A stretch of 64,000 nt of DNA, from assembly GCA_948144175.1 (NCBI GenBank), contig CANXME010002591.1, forward strand, positions 1,236,501-1,300,500, in the 5' to 3' direction. Of the stretch, positions 11,817 through 23,696 are shown piece after piece. The stretch comes from Closterium sp. NIES-65 (Eukaryota; Streptophyta; Zygnematophyceae; Desmidiales; Closteriaceae). The position numbers were made by a program, and so were the translations under genes. The stretch's first letter is position 1. The number at the start of each line of letters is the position of its first letter. The notes below the pieces were generated by a model. It was not told the origin of the DNA, made no database searches, and was given only the letters and a program-made list of their open reading frames with translations.

Positions 11817-13322
11817 TTACTCCGCCTTGCTTTGCTTGCCCGCAAACCACGGCACCCACACTGACGTCCGTGCACAATATGCTTCAAACAACGCCTGCCG
11901 CTCCACCTTACCCCTCATCCTCTTCTCCACCAGCACCGTCACCGCAACCATGCAGAGCGAATTCACCACCGTGCCCACGACCGTCCAACCCTTCCCCGCA
12001 TTCCACCCAAACAGCGCCAGCGCCCACCAGAAAAGCTGCTCTCCGAAATAATTCGGGTGGCGGGAGTAGCGCCAGATGCCCGAGTCAAGCAGCAGAACCG
12101 GGGGCTTGCCTGCGGCTCTCAGGCGTTCGTTGTTAGTCATGAAAGCATGTAGTTGAGTGTCGGCTACTGTTGCAGTGAGGATGCCTGTGAGGGCGAGAGC
12201 GGCTGCGAGGAGGTCGAGAGGGGAGAAGGGAGTGGAGGAGGCGTGCACTGCGTAGAGAGGCAGGGTGAGACCCACCAGGAGGACCTATGGTGGTGGGACA
12301 GAGGGAGGAAATGGTGCAGTGGAGAATGGGAAGGAGGACAATGAGAAGGGAAGGATCGGAAGGAGAAGGGATGGAAAGCTGAACCAAATGAGGGTAGCAA
12401 GGAAAGGTACCATCTAACTCAACCTCCAACTCACAGCCAGAGCGATAAAGAGCGCAAACAGAACTGTACTGCCCAGCGACTCACGTGTTGGAAGACATAG
12501 ACGAGCAGGAAGGAGAGCCACCACCAGTGGCGGCCGTACTGCCTGCGCATGTCGCTGAACCGCCAGTCCTCCCGCCATCCCCACCGCCACCGCTCGCGCC
12601 GCAGGTACGAGTGCGTGAGGCGCGCGCTCCACAGCAGCACCAGCGCGCGCACGAGCAACGCGCGCGCACGGCAGGCGGAGGCGGCGGGATGCGCGGCGTA
12701 GAACTCGAGGATGAGCGGCGGGATGAAGGTCCAGTACGGGTCGATCAACTGGCAGAGAGGGAAGAAGGGCGGAGGGAGGAAGGGAGGAGGGAAGGGGAGG
12801 AGTGGGGTAGGAAGGATGGGATGGAGTTGGACGGAAGACGGGAAGTGAGGAATGTATGGGGCTGAAAAGTGTTCACTCGGAAAAGGCTTAAGAGGTGACG
12901 TAAATAGGACTCTTTCGATGAGTGCGGAAGCTGGAGACGGGATGGACAACCGTACGTGACACGCGGCGAGCACGCACCCACGTGGAGCCTTGCAACAGGC
13001 TGATGATCCAGAACAGAAGGTCCACATTCGCCGCAAACAGCGCGCACACGCACCCGATTGGCCGTCGAACTCCCCACGCCACCACGCGCCACCACCACTC
13101 CGGGCTCCTCCCGCCGGTCGCATCAGCGGCGGCGGCGGCGACGGCGGTGAAGTCGATGTTGGGAGGCGAGGTGGAGTGGGAGAATGTGGCGGGTGGGAGG
13201 TATTTTGAATCGGCGATGAATCTGTGCGATATGAGGAGCGACGGAAGAACGACAGCTAGTGCGAGGACGAAATTGGCGACGCTCTTGTGCAGTGGGTAAT
13301 GCGTGTCGGGAGAACCCGCCAT
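11817..13322 (-). CDS. DUF1295 / steroid 5-alpha-reductase-like membrane protein (3 exons)
   Basis: Exons are 13322-12978, 12748-12485 and 12284-11817, all phase 0 with GT-AG junctions, giving 358 aa. Several hydrophobic helices fit an integral membrane protein. Family landmarks run in order: LLFWIISLLQGSTW joined to LIDPYWTFIPPLI, SARLTHSYLRRERW, REDWRFSDMRRQYGRHWWW, QH joined to VLLVGLTLPLYAVH, then YSRHPNYFGEQLFWW and ARTSVWVPWF near the C terminus. This is the plant DUF1295 family, related to 3-oxo-5-alpha-steroid 4-dehydrogenases and isoprenylcysteine methyltransferases through the RHPNYFGE motif. The substrate is not known from sequence. The gene is divergent from the MsrB gene and ends 446 bp from the MED33 start codon. 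Confidence 0.9.
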
Positions 13323-13813
13323 GGTCGTGTGCGGAGGCGAATGTGTGGATAAGGTGATGAATTTGATTTTGCTCGAATGGAAAATGTGCTTGTGGTTCAG
13401 TCAAAAAAATGTGGCTATGTACGTATGTCTCCAATTTCACGTGGCAGGTTTCAACTCAGACGTTGCGTGTTTTATGTACCCAGCAATTGCAGCTTACACA
13501 GTATATCGAGGACCTTATTTGAGGAGGATTTGAAGCTCCTCATTCAATTTTTGACACGTCATACACACTTTCGTCACCTGTATGGTTCTCGAGCGCCACG
13601 TCATTTCGCGTTTTACAGTACCTCACCCACACACATGCATCGATTTCCTTACAATACACATCCCCCAATCTACACTTCAGCAGCTAAATTCGCCCCCAGA
13701 AGCGTCTCTGTGAGTGTTTCTCACAAGATATCTTGCCTCGAGAATACCTACCGACACTCAGTAGTACTGCACATTCCTGGTCTTCTCTGCACCTCGTGTT
13801 GCGCCCGTTAATC
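13323..13813. promoter_or_regulatory. Putative shared (divergent) promoter region
   Basis: The 491 bp separate two divergently oriented start codons, at 13322 (-) and 13814 (+). It must hold the 5' leaders and promoters of both genes. It is clearly less GC-rich than the flanking coding sequence. I could not identify a convincing TATA box or other site. Confidence 0.45.
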
Positions 13814-15315
13814 ATGGCCACGATATCAATTGCCTCTTCTTCTCTAGCTCTAACTCAGTCCGCCTCCCTCGTCGATCGCTCCACTCCCGCTCACTCGCTC
13901 GCGTCGTCGCAGCAAAAATCGAGGGGCATCGCAGTAAGCGTCGCCGTGTGTCACATGGGGCAATCGGGAAGTCGTGCGGGCGTCGCTGTCGCCGCATCCC
14001 GCGGCGAGGAAGGTACGAGTAGCTGCAGCATTAAGCGTCCGTTCCTGATTATTCAATACAACAGGAAACGGAAACGAGAACTTTGACTGAAACGGAAACG
14101 GAACGGAAATGGTAACCACACAAGCGGGTGCGTGTAGACCGGGACAAAACCAGATTTTGTTCCCACTTCGAATTATTCACTCTGTATCCTCGTCGCGCCC
14201 TGGCCCGCAAATCTCTCTCATGCTCTCCCCGCCTCTCGCACCTCTCCTCCCACTCTCACTCTTCCGACTCCTCTCTGGCATGGTGTGTCCCCCGTGGCGG
14301 CGCAGTGAAGGCGGTGCAGGTGGATAAGGCGGAGCTGCGGAAGCGGCTGTCGCAGCAGGAGTACCACGTGACGCAGGAGAAGGGCACGGAGCGCGCCTTC
14401 ACCGGGTGAGCTGTGAGCTAGCGCCGCGCACCCCTGTGCCTGCGGTTTCATGTCTCAGGAGGATGGCTTGCATGTATGGTGTGGCTTGCGTCTTTCACAA
14501 CCATGCGAAAGGAAACCTTTTTCTACAATTTGCCCCCTCGACTGCTGCTGCTGTGTCGTGAGCAGCAAGTACTGGGATGACAAGCGCAAGGGCACGTACC
14601 ACTGCATCTGCTGCGACACCCCGCTCTTCAGGTGCCCCCGCCTCGCTCCCGTGCCCCACCTTTTTAATCACCCCTACTGTCTCCTTCCCCATCTTCCTCC
14701 TACACCCCCCCCCCCCCCCTCTCCCCCGCTCCCGCCCACCTCCTCTCTCCCTTACCCCGCTCGTTGTTATCGCACTGCATTCACTCTCCTCGGTGCACCT
14801 TACCCCTAATCTTCCATTCCCTCCTTGATCCTCCTTTGCTTTTTGTCTGATTTCCTATTTTCTGTGTCATTCCGCTGTGTTTACTACCTGAATCTTACGC
14901 CGCCCTTTTCCTGACTCCTGTCCCCCTGGTCAGTTCAAGCACCAAGTTTGACAGTGGCACGGGGTGGCCATCATTCTACGACCAGATAGGCAGCAACGTG
15001 AAGCAGGAGACGGACTGGTCCATCCCCTTCATGCCACGTGTGGAGGTGCTCTGTGCTGCCTGTAACGCTCACCTTGGCCACGTGTTCCCAGATGGCCCTC
15101 CTCCCACCCGTCAACGATACTGCATTAACAGGTAACAAAATATAATCCTCATTTCACTCTTTTTGGCTGCCTCTGCCAATACCACTCTTATTTGCTACTT
15201 TCAATGCACATTAGATCTTTGATCCTACACATACTAACACTTTCCTCCTGTTGCCTACTGCCGCTGTCACCTGCTGCTATACAGTGCATCGCTTCGTCTG
15301 GATGCAAGTGCGTAG
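13814..15315 (+). CDS. MSRB: Peptide methionine-R-sulfoxide reductase, plastid-type MsrB (5 exons)
   Basis: MsrB reduces methionine-R-sulfoxide in oxidised proteins. Exons 13814-14012, 14306-14405, 14566-14631, 14934-15131 and 15285-15315 join in frame to 197 aa. Residues 1-66 are Ser/Ala-rich and poor in acidic residues, like a chloroplast transit peptide. The mature part has two zinc CxxC motifs (C113/C116 in [12 protein letters not shown]162/C165 in [12 protein letters not shown]), the signature DSGTGWPSF (128-136) and catalytic C185 in RYCINSASL. The usual resolving cysteine position in that signature is Thr131, so this is a 1-Cys enzyme like Arabidopsis MSRB1; such enzymes are known to need glutaredoxin-type or special thioredoxin reductants. 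The ATG chosen is the first that gives a transit peptide in frame with the core. Confidence 0.95.
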
Positions 15316-16897
15316 TGTGACGAAGTTTTTGACAGCCAGGGTACCATTTGTTTCGTAGCGTTGGAACGATAAGCTAGTCCCATCTACAACGAAGTGGAAC
15401 GATATACAAAAAATGTGTAATTCGACTCACCGTCTCGAACCGATCTCTTTGTCAGTACATCCATTGTCAGATTCTTGAGGCTCGGTTGATCCAGCTTACA
15501 GAAAAGCCTGAAATAGGATGGTGAGGACTGGTTCAGCAAACTGACCAGCCTTAAGGTCTTTGCTTAGTCATTAAGGTGGTTTAGAAGACCTGGACTAAAA
15601 TAATATTCCATATAGTACTTGTATTTTCAGAATGCTCGTTTCAATGTCTACATAACTCTATTTTGTTCTGGCTGGTGTACCTGCTCGGAGGAACCATTTT
15701 TGGCGATCAGATCAGCACAATTCTTCGCGGATCAGAGGGGCCAGTGGGTGTCAGAAGTAATTCTTCTTGGCCAAATCAGCAACGAGTAACAGCAGAGGTG
15801 CGATAAAGGGAGCTTTCGCAATCTTCGCGCATTTTACCCAGCCCTTAGTCATAGCCAGACAAGAGTCAGAAAGTGGATCAGCCAAACCTCAAGATCTCAA
15901 CCGCAGCTGCTTGCCTAGATTCTTTATCCACGGCTGGGATTCACTTCGCTCCTATTGGTTGGAACAAGAGCTCCGAATTCAAACCATTGGTCTTGCCGCG
16001 TTCCAATCTGACACGATGATTCTGCGGCTCCGGATGAGAGGGCAATCGACGGTTCCTAGGTCACGGAGTCCAACGTTCACCAGCGAAATCCCGCAGCTCC
16101 CGCCTTTGTCAACGGAATCTCGCTGGAAAAAAGTCGGTGTCGTTTGTCTTGCGTAGCCGGTGAGGTGTCGGTGTCTTTTTCTTCCCTGACCGGCAAGGGA
16201 TTCATGTGCCACGCGGACGATTTTCAACCAGTCACCGATGTGGACTCTCGAATCTCCCTGTTATGGACAAAAAAAAAAAGGCTGACCGGACCAACCATTC
16301 GCATCCATCGTCACTTTTCCTCGCGACCCAACACAGCCGATTAGCCTGTAGACCAATGCGGAGCTTGCTAGGGTTGCCGTGACGAAACACGCAGAAGGTC
16401 CGAACCTACGGCTGAGATCTGAGTTACCGAGAGAGTTCCAGACACTTCAGTGATTCTGGACGGTAGATCTGAAAAGTGTTGGTGTAAGGAGAGGAGAGGA
16501 GAGGCAGTTGGTGACCCCTCCGCCTCATTCCAGCGTCACTGTCGTCTATCGCCTCATTCTCGCCTGAGCCTCGGATTTCACAGCGCGTTCGCCTCTTGCT
16601 CTTATTTTTTCACGCTCACCATCTTCTGCTCGCTTTCTTAGAGCTGCTGCATCTGCGAAAAGGAGAGCCGCTAGCGATGCTCGTTCGCAACACATGCTGA
16701 GGCCTTCTGCTTCAGGTCTGGCTTTATTGTAGAATCTTAGGCATTCGCAATACAAGCTGGAGTCATTCTGCTTCAAATCTGGCTTTTATGGGAGCTTCGT
16801 TACGGGAGGAGAAAATCGGGTGTTGGCGTTATGAAGGCTGGAAGCGTGTGCGTGTACGTGACCAGCAGCTTTGGCGATTTCTGCGATCACGATTCAC
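15316..16897. other. Intergenic stretch, no gene recognised
   Basis: Holds the MsrB 3' flank and about 1.4 kb of moderately AT-rich sequence. Short open frames exist (for example 15767-16156, plus strand) but show no recognisable domain. I see no RNA gene or repeat. Confidence 0.4.
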
Positions 16898-17617
16898 CAT
16901 GGAAGAGCAAGTGCGGGGATGGCGATTCTTGAATACAAGGTAAATTTGAGTGCCTGTGCTTATTTTTCTCGTATCCGCGTCTCAATTGATCCCGCTAGCA
17001 GTCTAGGTTTCTTAAATTCTTGCATCAGTTAATCCTCCATCCTTCTTTGCGTCACATATCAGTTAATGGTGTGATATGCTTTCGTTTTAGCACACGCGAT
17101 TTTGTTCTGTGGCGCGCCTGACGTGACGACTGCATGCTGGTTGCAATTTGCATGTTCGGTCCGTCCGAGGCGAAATGTCACTCCAACCACCCACGCCATC
17201 TGGGTGTCCGTGCAATTTCGGCGAGTATGTGCGAGTTCAGGTATTCCCGAAAGCCACACCCATTCAATTTCGCAAATCGATTTCCCGATTTGTTTTCTGT
17301 TTGCCACGTGTCTCAATTTCGCTTTTCCGGAAAACGTGTTCACCAATCAAATCAGTTGTCACGTTGCAGAATCCCGTTTCTATTCCGCGAGCAGATTCCG
17401 AAATTAAGTTTCATTCGCATATTGATTTAGTATCGCAGTACGTTTCGCGAGCTACTTCCCTGACGCACGCTGTAACCGCGTCTCTCCACCCGCCACTGCA
17501 GGCCGCCGTGCGCCACGCCAGGCCGCCGTGCGCCACGCCGTTCCCACCCCCCGGGACGGGTGCGAAGCTGCTGGGCGCCTCAACCACTCTCGCCACCTGC
17601 GATTTCGGCCGCACACG

Positions 17618-17692
17618 CAGCGCTCTCTGCTCCTCCCACCCCACACGCAGCGCTCTCTGCTCCTCCCACCCCACACGCAGCGCTCTCTGCTG
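17618..17692. repeat. 27-bp minisatellite (CACACGCAGCGCTCTCTGC...)
   Basis: Three copies of a unit containing CACGCAGCGCTCTCTGCT and CCTCCCACCC, immediately upstream of the first copy of the larger duplication. Confidence 0.85.
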
Positions 17693-17730
17693 GGTGCCTC
17701 AAGCACTCTGCAGCTGCTGCTCCACGCGGG

Positions 17731-18451
17731 GACATGGAGTGCACAGGCAGCAGCTGCTCTCCCCCCAACCCACCCACAGCTAAGCTAAGTACCCCGCCCT
17801 GCCTCGCTCCTCGTACTTGTGTTGGCTTTCACGTCTCGCTTGCATGATACATCAAACTCCCTTCTTTACTGCCGTCTGTCGCACTCAAGAGACCTCCCTC
17901 CCCCAAGGTAGCAAGGTAGCAGGTACGTGCTCAGGTATTTGGTTTAGTGAGTTTCAACTGGTATGAGGTCTCTTGGGTGTGCCACTGCAGCAGTCAATTC
18001 ATTCTCACATCATATCTTCTCTCTCTGCTCTCACTTCACTCACTTGTCCTTGGTTCTTTCCTCACTGCCCTCCCCACTCCTCGATTCCCGTCCTCTCCTC
18101 CCTTCTCTCTGTCCTGATCTCCTATCTCTCGTCCCAGCAGGTTGCTCACACGGGAGTGGCAGTGGCGGGGGACATGGAGTGCACAGGCAGCAGCTGCTCT
18201 CCACCCAACCCACCCACAGCTAAGTACCCCGCCCTTCCTGTCTTCTCCCAACCCTCGCACTCTGTTGCTTTGCTTGTCATGCTTGCACCATGCATTACAC
18301 TCCCTTTTTCACTGCTCGTTGTCACACCCATTAGACCTCCCTCCCCCAAGGTAGTACGCATCTTTTTTCTTGGAACAGCCTCAGGTATTTGTTTAGTTTG
18401 GTTCAGCTGGTACGAGGTCTCTTGGGTGTGCCACTGCAGCAGTCCATTCAT
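17731..18451. repeat. Diverged direct duplication, two copies of about 270-280 bp
   Basis: Copy A (about 17731-18001) and copy B (about 18171-18451) begin with GACATGGAGTGCACAGGCAG, share the Pro-rich CCAACCCACCCACAGCTAAG, AGACCTCCCTCCCCCAAGGTAG and GAGGTCTCTTGGGTGTGCCA in the same order, and differ by many substitutions and small indels. The 170 bp between them are unrelated. An older segmental duplication. Confidence 0.85.
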
Positions 18452-19789
18452 GCACGCATCATGCTTGCGCTTGCTGCACCCTTCACATTGTTACCCCTAG
18501 CCGCTTACTCACTTGTCTTCAGTTCTCTCCTTGCAGGTGGAGGGGAGGGGCGTAGGGGTCAACACCGCCACTCCCCCGCACCCCTCCCCTTGTGGCCGTG
18601 CAGGTGGCAGTGGTGGGAGGGGAGGGGGGCAGCACTCCACTCCGCTGCGATGGGATGGGAGAGTATTGGGATGGGGTCGTCTGGAACAAGGTGAGCCTCT
18701 TCTCCCTCGTGCGCTCATGCTGCTGCTTGGTTTTCTCCCCATGCTCACTTGCCGTTTTTGCTCCCTTGGTTCCTTGTAGCTTGTGCCTACTCTTCTTCCC
18801 ATTCTCACTGCTGTCCCTTGATCCCCTGCCTACCCCTGCCTTGCTCCCTCCCTCCAAGTACATTGAAGGCTGTAGCAGAACAGCACGGGGCAGCAGCAGG
18901 GCAGCAGCGGAGGGGAGGGGAAGGGCAGCGGTATCAGCAGGGGAAGCAGAGTAGCAGACCGGCAGCAGCAGTAGCAGCAGCAGAAGCGGCAGTAGCAGCA
19001 GTGGGGGGAGGGGGGCTAGACTAGGCTAGATGTAGCTGCGCGCGAGGTATGGTACAAGGTAAGGTATGGTAACAGGTGTGGTATGGTTACAGGTGAGGTA
19101 GCTGATCCCCTCCTCTCTCACCCCCCCCTGTTCTCCCTGCAGGCTGAAGGTGGGAGCACTGGAGCAAGGGCGGGAGAGTTGAGTCCACCCTCTCTCTCAC
19201 CTCCCCCTCTCTCCCTTTTCCCTTCCCTCCCGGCAGCACTCTGCCTGGACAACAGAGGAGTCTCTCCCTCCCCTAATCCCCCCTTCTCTCTCCACTTCCC
19301 AGCAGCCTCAGCATCATGGCGCTCTGCACGGCTAAGGTAGGCAGAGGTAAGTACGCATGGGGGTGAAGTGTGGGGAGGGAGGGTGGGGGCATGGGAGCAA
19401 GCGTGGAGTTCACTGCCTTAGGGGCAGCATCCTCTGGGGTTGTGACTTGTGAGTCGGGGTGTGGTGGGTGGAATCTGTGCGGCACGGCACTCGGTGCTCA
19501 AGTAACTAACCTGACGTTAAGGCTTAATGGGCACCGTCAGAGCCGACCGGCCGGCGGCTCTGGTTCGCGTCAGCTCTAGCTACGTCAGGGATGGGATTTG
19601 AGTCTTGGGCTGGAAGCTATTTTCCACTGCCACACCTCGCCCTTCAAGGCACAGCCCCTAAAGGTGCTGCTTCCGAAGGGGAGTGGGCTGTCTGCTGCTC
19701 CTACTGCTGGCAGGTAAGGTGGGGAGGGGACGGGTGGGCTGTGTGGTGATGGTGGTGATGGTGGTGAGAGGCAGTGGGGTTGGCGGTGG

Positions 19790-20335
19790 CATATGATGAG
19801 CCATATGGCACTGATGCCACCCTTAAGCATGGAAGCATGATGCCCATGCTTGGTTAATTGGGGGCACATGATGAGTTGCACTGATGCCACCCTTAAGCAT
19901 GGAAGCATGATGCTCATGCTTGGTTAATTGGGAGAACATGATGAGTTGCACTGATGCCACCCTTAAGCATGGAAGCATGATGCTCATGCTTGGCTAATTG
20001 GGGGCACATGATGAGTTGCACTGATGCCACCCTTAAGCATGGAAGCATGATGCTCATGCTTGGTTGGTTGGGGGCACATGATGAGTTGCACTGATGCCAC
20101 CCTTAAGCATGGAAGCATGATGCTCATGCTTGGTTGGTTGGGGGCACATGATGATTTGCACTGATGCCACCCTTAAGCATGGAAGCATGATGCTCATGCT
20201 TGGTTAATTGGGGGCAAATGATGAGTTGCACTGATGCCACCCTTAAGCATGGAAGCATGATGCTCATGCTTGGTTAATTGGGGGCACATGATGAGTTGCA
20301 CTGATGCCACCCGTGCATGGAAGCTTGATGCTCGT
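19790..20335. repeat. 70-bp satellite with an internal hairpin, 7-8 copies
   Basis: The unit runs CACATGATGAGTTGCACTGA ... TTGGTTAATTGGGGG; successive TTGCACTGATG starts lie at 19876, 19946, 20016, 20086, 20156, 20226 and 20296, exactly 70 bp apart. Each copy holds AAGCATG...CATGCTT, a 7-bp inverted repeat. Copies differ at few positions, so amplification is recent; a decayed copy follows at about 20404-20470. Confidence 0.95.
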
Positions 20336-20340
20336 GAGTG

Positions 20341-21550
20341 GGTGAAAGGAGCTCAGTCCCCTTGGGTGGGTGAGAGCAAGTGAAAGGGGCTGAGTCCCCT
20401 TGGGTGGCACATGATGAGCCGCATGGCACTGATGCCACCTGTTGCATGAGAGATTGATGCTTATGCTTGAAATTATTCTGAGTGGTGAGGGTTAGAGCTG
20501 ACAGCGGTGAGAGTGAGTGAGTGGTGGGGGGATATTTGTGAGAATGGGAGGTGAGAGTGAGAGCAGAGAGGGTGGTGAGGTTGAGTGGTTTGAGTGGTGA
20601 GGTTGGAGGGGTGAGAGTGTGGTGAGATTGAGTGGTCAGAATGGTAAGAGGGTGGTGATACTGAGTGGCGAGAGTGAGTGGTTACAGTGAGTAGTGAGAG
20701 TGTAGTGAGAGTGGGTGGTGAGATACTGGTGATGTTCAGTGAGTGGTGGGATTGCAGCGAGAGTGGGTGGTTAGAGTGGCAAGTGGTGCACCAGTGTGCG
20801 GTATACCGAGATGTCTTAGTGGCAGCCGTGTGCATGCATGATTACATCAAGCATGCATGTTTGCATTTGTGCATAAGTGTGTGTATGCGTGCAGTGTGCA
20901 TGAATTTGCACATGTGCGAGTGTACATGGTACCAGCCTCCCATATACCGTATCTCAGTTTTATCATGAGGTTCTGAAAAGGCCAATTTTCTGGAATGTAT
21001 GGCCAATTTTAGGACACTATTGAATGGCCCAGATTTAAGATGTGAATCCGTGGTGAGAGTGAGAGGAAAGAGGGTGGTGACGATGAGTGGATTGAGTGGT
21101 GAGTTTTGAGTGGTGAGAGTGTGGTGAGATTGAGTGGCCAGAATGGTATGAGTGTGGTGACACTGAGTAGTGAAAGTGAGTGGTGACGAAGAGTTGTGGA
21201 TGGGTATAGTGAGGTGGTTAGATAGAGTGAGTGGTGAGATGAAGCAGTGTGGCATGATGCAGTGCGGTTGCATGGAGAGTGGTATGATTCTGTGTTGCTT
21301 GTTACTGCGTGACATAATGGGGTGTGCCACTGTATGGCATGGTGTGGCATGTCAGTTTGTGGCATGGTATGGTGTGGCATGACACTAGTTGGCATAGCAT
21401 GGTGTGGCATGTCATTTTGTGGCATGGCAAGGTGTGGCATGTACTTTTGTGGCATGGCATGATTTGGGATGTGATTTTGTGGCATGGCATGGTGTGGCAT
21501 GTCATTTTAAGGCATGGTATGGTGTGGGATGATATCATGCCATATCCAGG
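20341..21550. repeat. Degenerate GT-rich simple repeats
   Basis: 20480-21200 is dominated by irregular GAGTGGTGAGAGTG units. 21320-21530 has about seven copies of a 30-bp unit with GGCATGGTGTGGCATGTCA. Long stop-free frames in it are repeat artefacts. No gene seen. Confidence 0.8.
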
Positions 21551-21902
21551 CTGGCAGTATCTGGAGGACAGCGGAGCATGATGGAAGGCAAGGAGTACAG
21601 TGTGGGAAGGAAGGGGAGGAAGTGGGTTTGCGTAGTGGAGGTATGCCTTGCGGCAAGCATGGCTGCCTCACCTACCATGCCCTTACGATGCATTGCCCGC
21701 GGAGGGAAGAGGGAAGAGGGTTTAGGTTGGGAAGTTGAGGTGTGCCATGGAACAAGCATGGTTGTGCGAAATGAGTGTAGATGTCGTGCTCTATGTACAT
21801 TTTTGTAAGATATACCTAGATATAAAAAAATGTGTGTTCATTTTATAAGCTTGCAAGATGTGAGATAAAAAGTTTTTGCTTAAAACAAGGTGTGAGATGT
21901 GT

Positions 21903-21990
21903 GTTCTCCACCACAAATTATTATCAAAATGTCATTTTGTAGCCTTGGCGCGTGATTATGGAGAGTGTACTTCAAGTATTCCGGATTCAT
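21903..21990. repeat. 88-bp flank duplication X, left copy (of gypsy element)
   Basis: GTTCTCCACCACAAATTATT...GGATTCAT, matching 35100-35187 over 88 bp with about ten mismatches and no gap. It directly precedes the truncated 5' LTR, while the other copy directly follows the 3' LTR. Confidence 0.85.
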
Positions 21991-21991
21991 A

Positions 21992-22297
21992 CCTTACGGA
22001 GCCGGACTACATCGTGTACAGCAACAGCCGTTGTTCGCCCGTTACTACTAACGGGACTTCGCCAACTTTGCGCGCACTGTTTTGCCAAACCTCGCACTGC
22101 TGGCCCGGCCGTGTCCGCCTACGCTTCGGGACTAGCCCGAGCCTCGCTGCCAGCGTAGCACTAGCTAGCTCGCACGCACCGCATTACCGTTTGCATGTTT
22201 CGCGTATAAATGTTCGCTCATGCCTTCGCTCACATCTTTGTACTCGTTTGACACCTTAGTGCAATCCTCGCTACCTCGATCCATTGCACCCGTAACA
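21992..22297 (+). repeat. Gypsy 5' LTR (first ~22 bp missing)
   Basis: Matches the 3' LTR from CCTTACGGAGCC through TATAAA (22205-22210) to CCCGTAACA. It lacks the TGTAAGGAATTTTCTCGGCATT start seen at 34797 and has about 21 extra bases near 22070. Its end abuts the primer binding site. Confidence 0.9.
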
Positions 22298-22313
22298 CTT
22301 GGTATCAGAGCCT
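22298..22313 (+). promoter_or_regulatory. Gypsy primer binding site (tRNA-iMet type)
   Basis: TTGGTATCAGAGCC directly follows the 5' LTR; TGGTATCAGAGC is the usual complement of the initiator Met tRNA 3' end used to prime minus-strand synthesis. Confidence 0.85.
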
Positions 22314-22473
22314 CTTTCCTTTTCGGACCGCGCATCTCCTCACCCAGGAAAATCAACTTTTGACTTTTCACTCGAAGGGACTCACGCACCTTAGCACCGC
22401 TGTCCTCGCGTTCTCTCGTAAACGCGTGCAGCCACGACTGCGCCTAGACTAAGACGAACCGACACCCTTCGAA

Positions 22474-23646
22474 ATGGCTGAGCATATCGATATCACGACT
22501 CTCACGCAGGAGCACTTGAACGATCTGCTGCAACAAATCCGCGAGAGCGCCGAGGAAATCGCGACGCTGACGGCAGAACGCTCGTCCCTGCAAAATGATC
22601 TCACACGAGCACAACAAGCACAATCTCAAGCACCTGGCACTCCGGAACAGCCCGCACCAAAAGCATCACAACACGGAAGTGTGGGGCGACCCGCGAGCAC
22701 GGCCAGTGATGGCGGCGTCGTCCGCCCCGACGGAGACGACGACCACGGCACGACACACCCCGAAGCGACGAATGCGGCCTGAGGCCAGCCACGCGTCACA
22801 ATTTCGGCACCAACCGACGGTTCGGCACTGCCGTCACCGATGCCGCTGAAGCCGCACCGTCCGCCATGCTTCGATCCCAGTTAAAGGGGTGGTCCTACCG
22901 TTCAGGCGTGGTTGTTCACGATGAATGTATTTTTCGACGCCAACTACGTCTCGGAGGATACGGTGAAAATCCGCTACGCCGTGTCGCTGCTGCGAGGACC
23001 CGCCATGGATTGGTGGCGCGTCATCGTCATGAAGCCGATGGACTACGCGACACTACCAACACGGAATGGACAAACCGGACCATAGGCCCTGTTGTATTAC
23101 GTGGAGGTGCCCCAGTATCGCACGTGGGACGCGTGGTGCGCAGGTCTGCGCGCTCGTTTCGAGCCAATCGCGGCTTCGATCGCGGCGCGACAGAAGCTCC
23201 GCACTTGGCGCCAACTCGGTTCCGTCCAAGACTATACGAGCGGATTTCTGGCGCTACGCGAGCAGGTGGGATATATGCACGAGAGCGAGCGCATCGACCG
23301 CTACATCAGCGGCCTGAAGCTGGACATCGCTCAGGAAATCCAGCTTCGCGGCGTCACCGATTTTCAAGAAATTCTCGATATGGCAGAGAAACTCGACTTC
23401 TTCCGCCGACCGAGACCGGGGTCCTACGGAAGCAGCCATTGGGGACATCGGTCTCGTGGGACGAACGAGAGCGCTACGACACGTGCCGTCGCCGCGAATG
23501 CCACTGCCGCAACGTTCAAAGGGCGCTGTTTTGCGTGCAATCGGCCGGGACATACCAAGAGCGAATGCCCGGAAAACGCTAAGGGAAAGGGGGAAGTTGA
23601 GCAGAAGAAACAGACCAAGCAGCAGGGAAACGCTGAGAGTCAGTAG
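22474..23646 (+). pseudogene. gag: Gypsy gag with in-frame stops
   Basis: One frame carries the whole Gag: an N terminus with a Glu/Gln-rich coiled segment (LTQEHLNDLLQQIRESAEE), a capsid-like middle (RYAVSLLRGPAMDWWRVI, then TWDAWCAGLRARFEP and YISGLKLDIAQEIQLRG) and a CCHC zinc knuckle (CFACNRPGHTKSEC, about 23532). Three stop codons interrupt it, at 22783, 22882 and 23083, all in frame, so these are nonsense mutations rather than frameshifts. Confidence 0.85.
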
Positions 23647-23696
23647 CAGACGCTGACAGGTCACGCCGCTCGCCCGACCCAACTGGCCCTCGCCGA

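Larger units (their letters stand above)
16898..19340 (+). other. Possible transcribed locus of unknown nature
   Basis: A short ATG-initiated segment at 16898 (MEEQVRGWRFLNTR) abuts a good splice donor (AAG|GTAAAT). Downstream are isolated pieces bounded by CAG and GT, for example about 18599-18690 reading VAVVGGEGGSTPLRC then a GTGAGC donor, and the duplicated MECTGSSCSPPNPPTAK segment at 17733 and 18173. I could not join these into a protein or recognise a family. It may be a fast-evolving gene, a non-coding transcript or chance. Confidence 0.2.

Noticed and set aside
11782..12136. Plus-strand short genes overlapping the DUF1295 exons
   Set aside because: Antisense shadows; the minus strand has conserved motifs and spliced continuity.
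19790..20335. CRISPR array
   Set aside because: Whole 70-bp unit repeats without unique spacers, in a eukaryotic genome.
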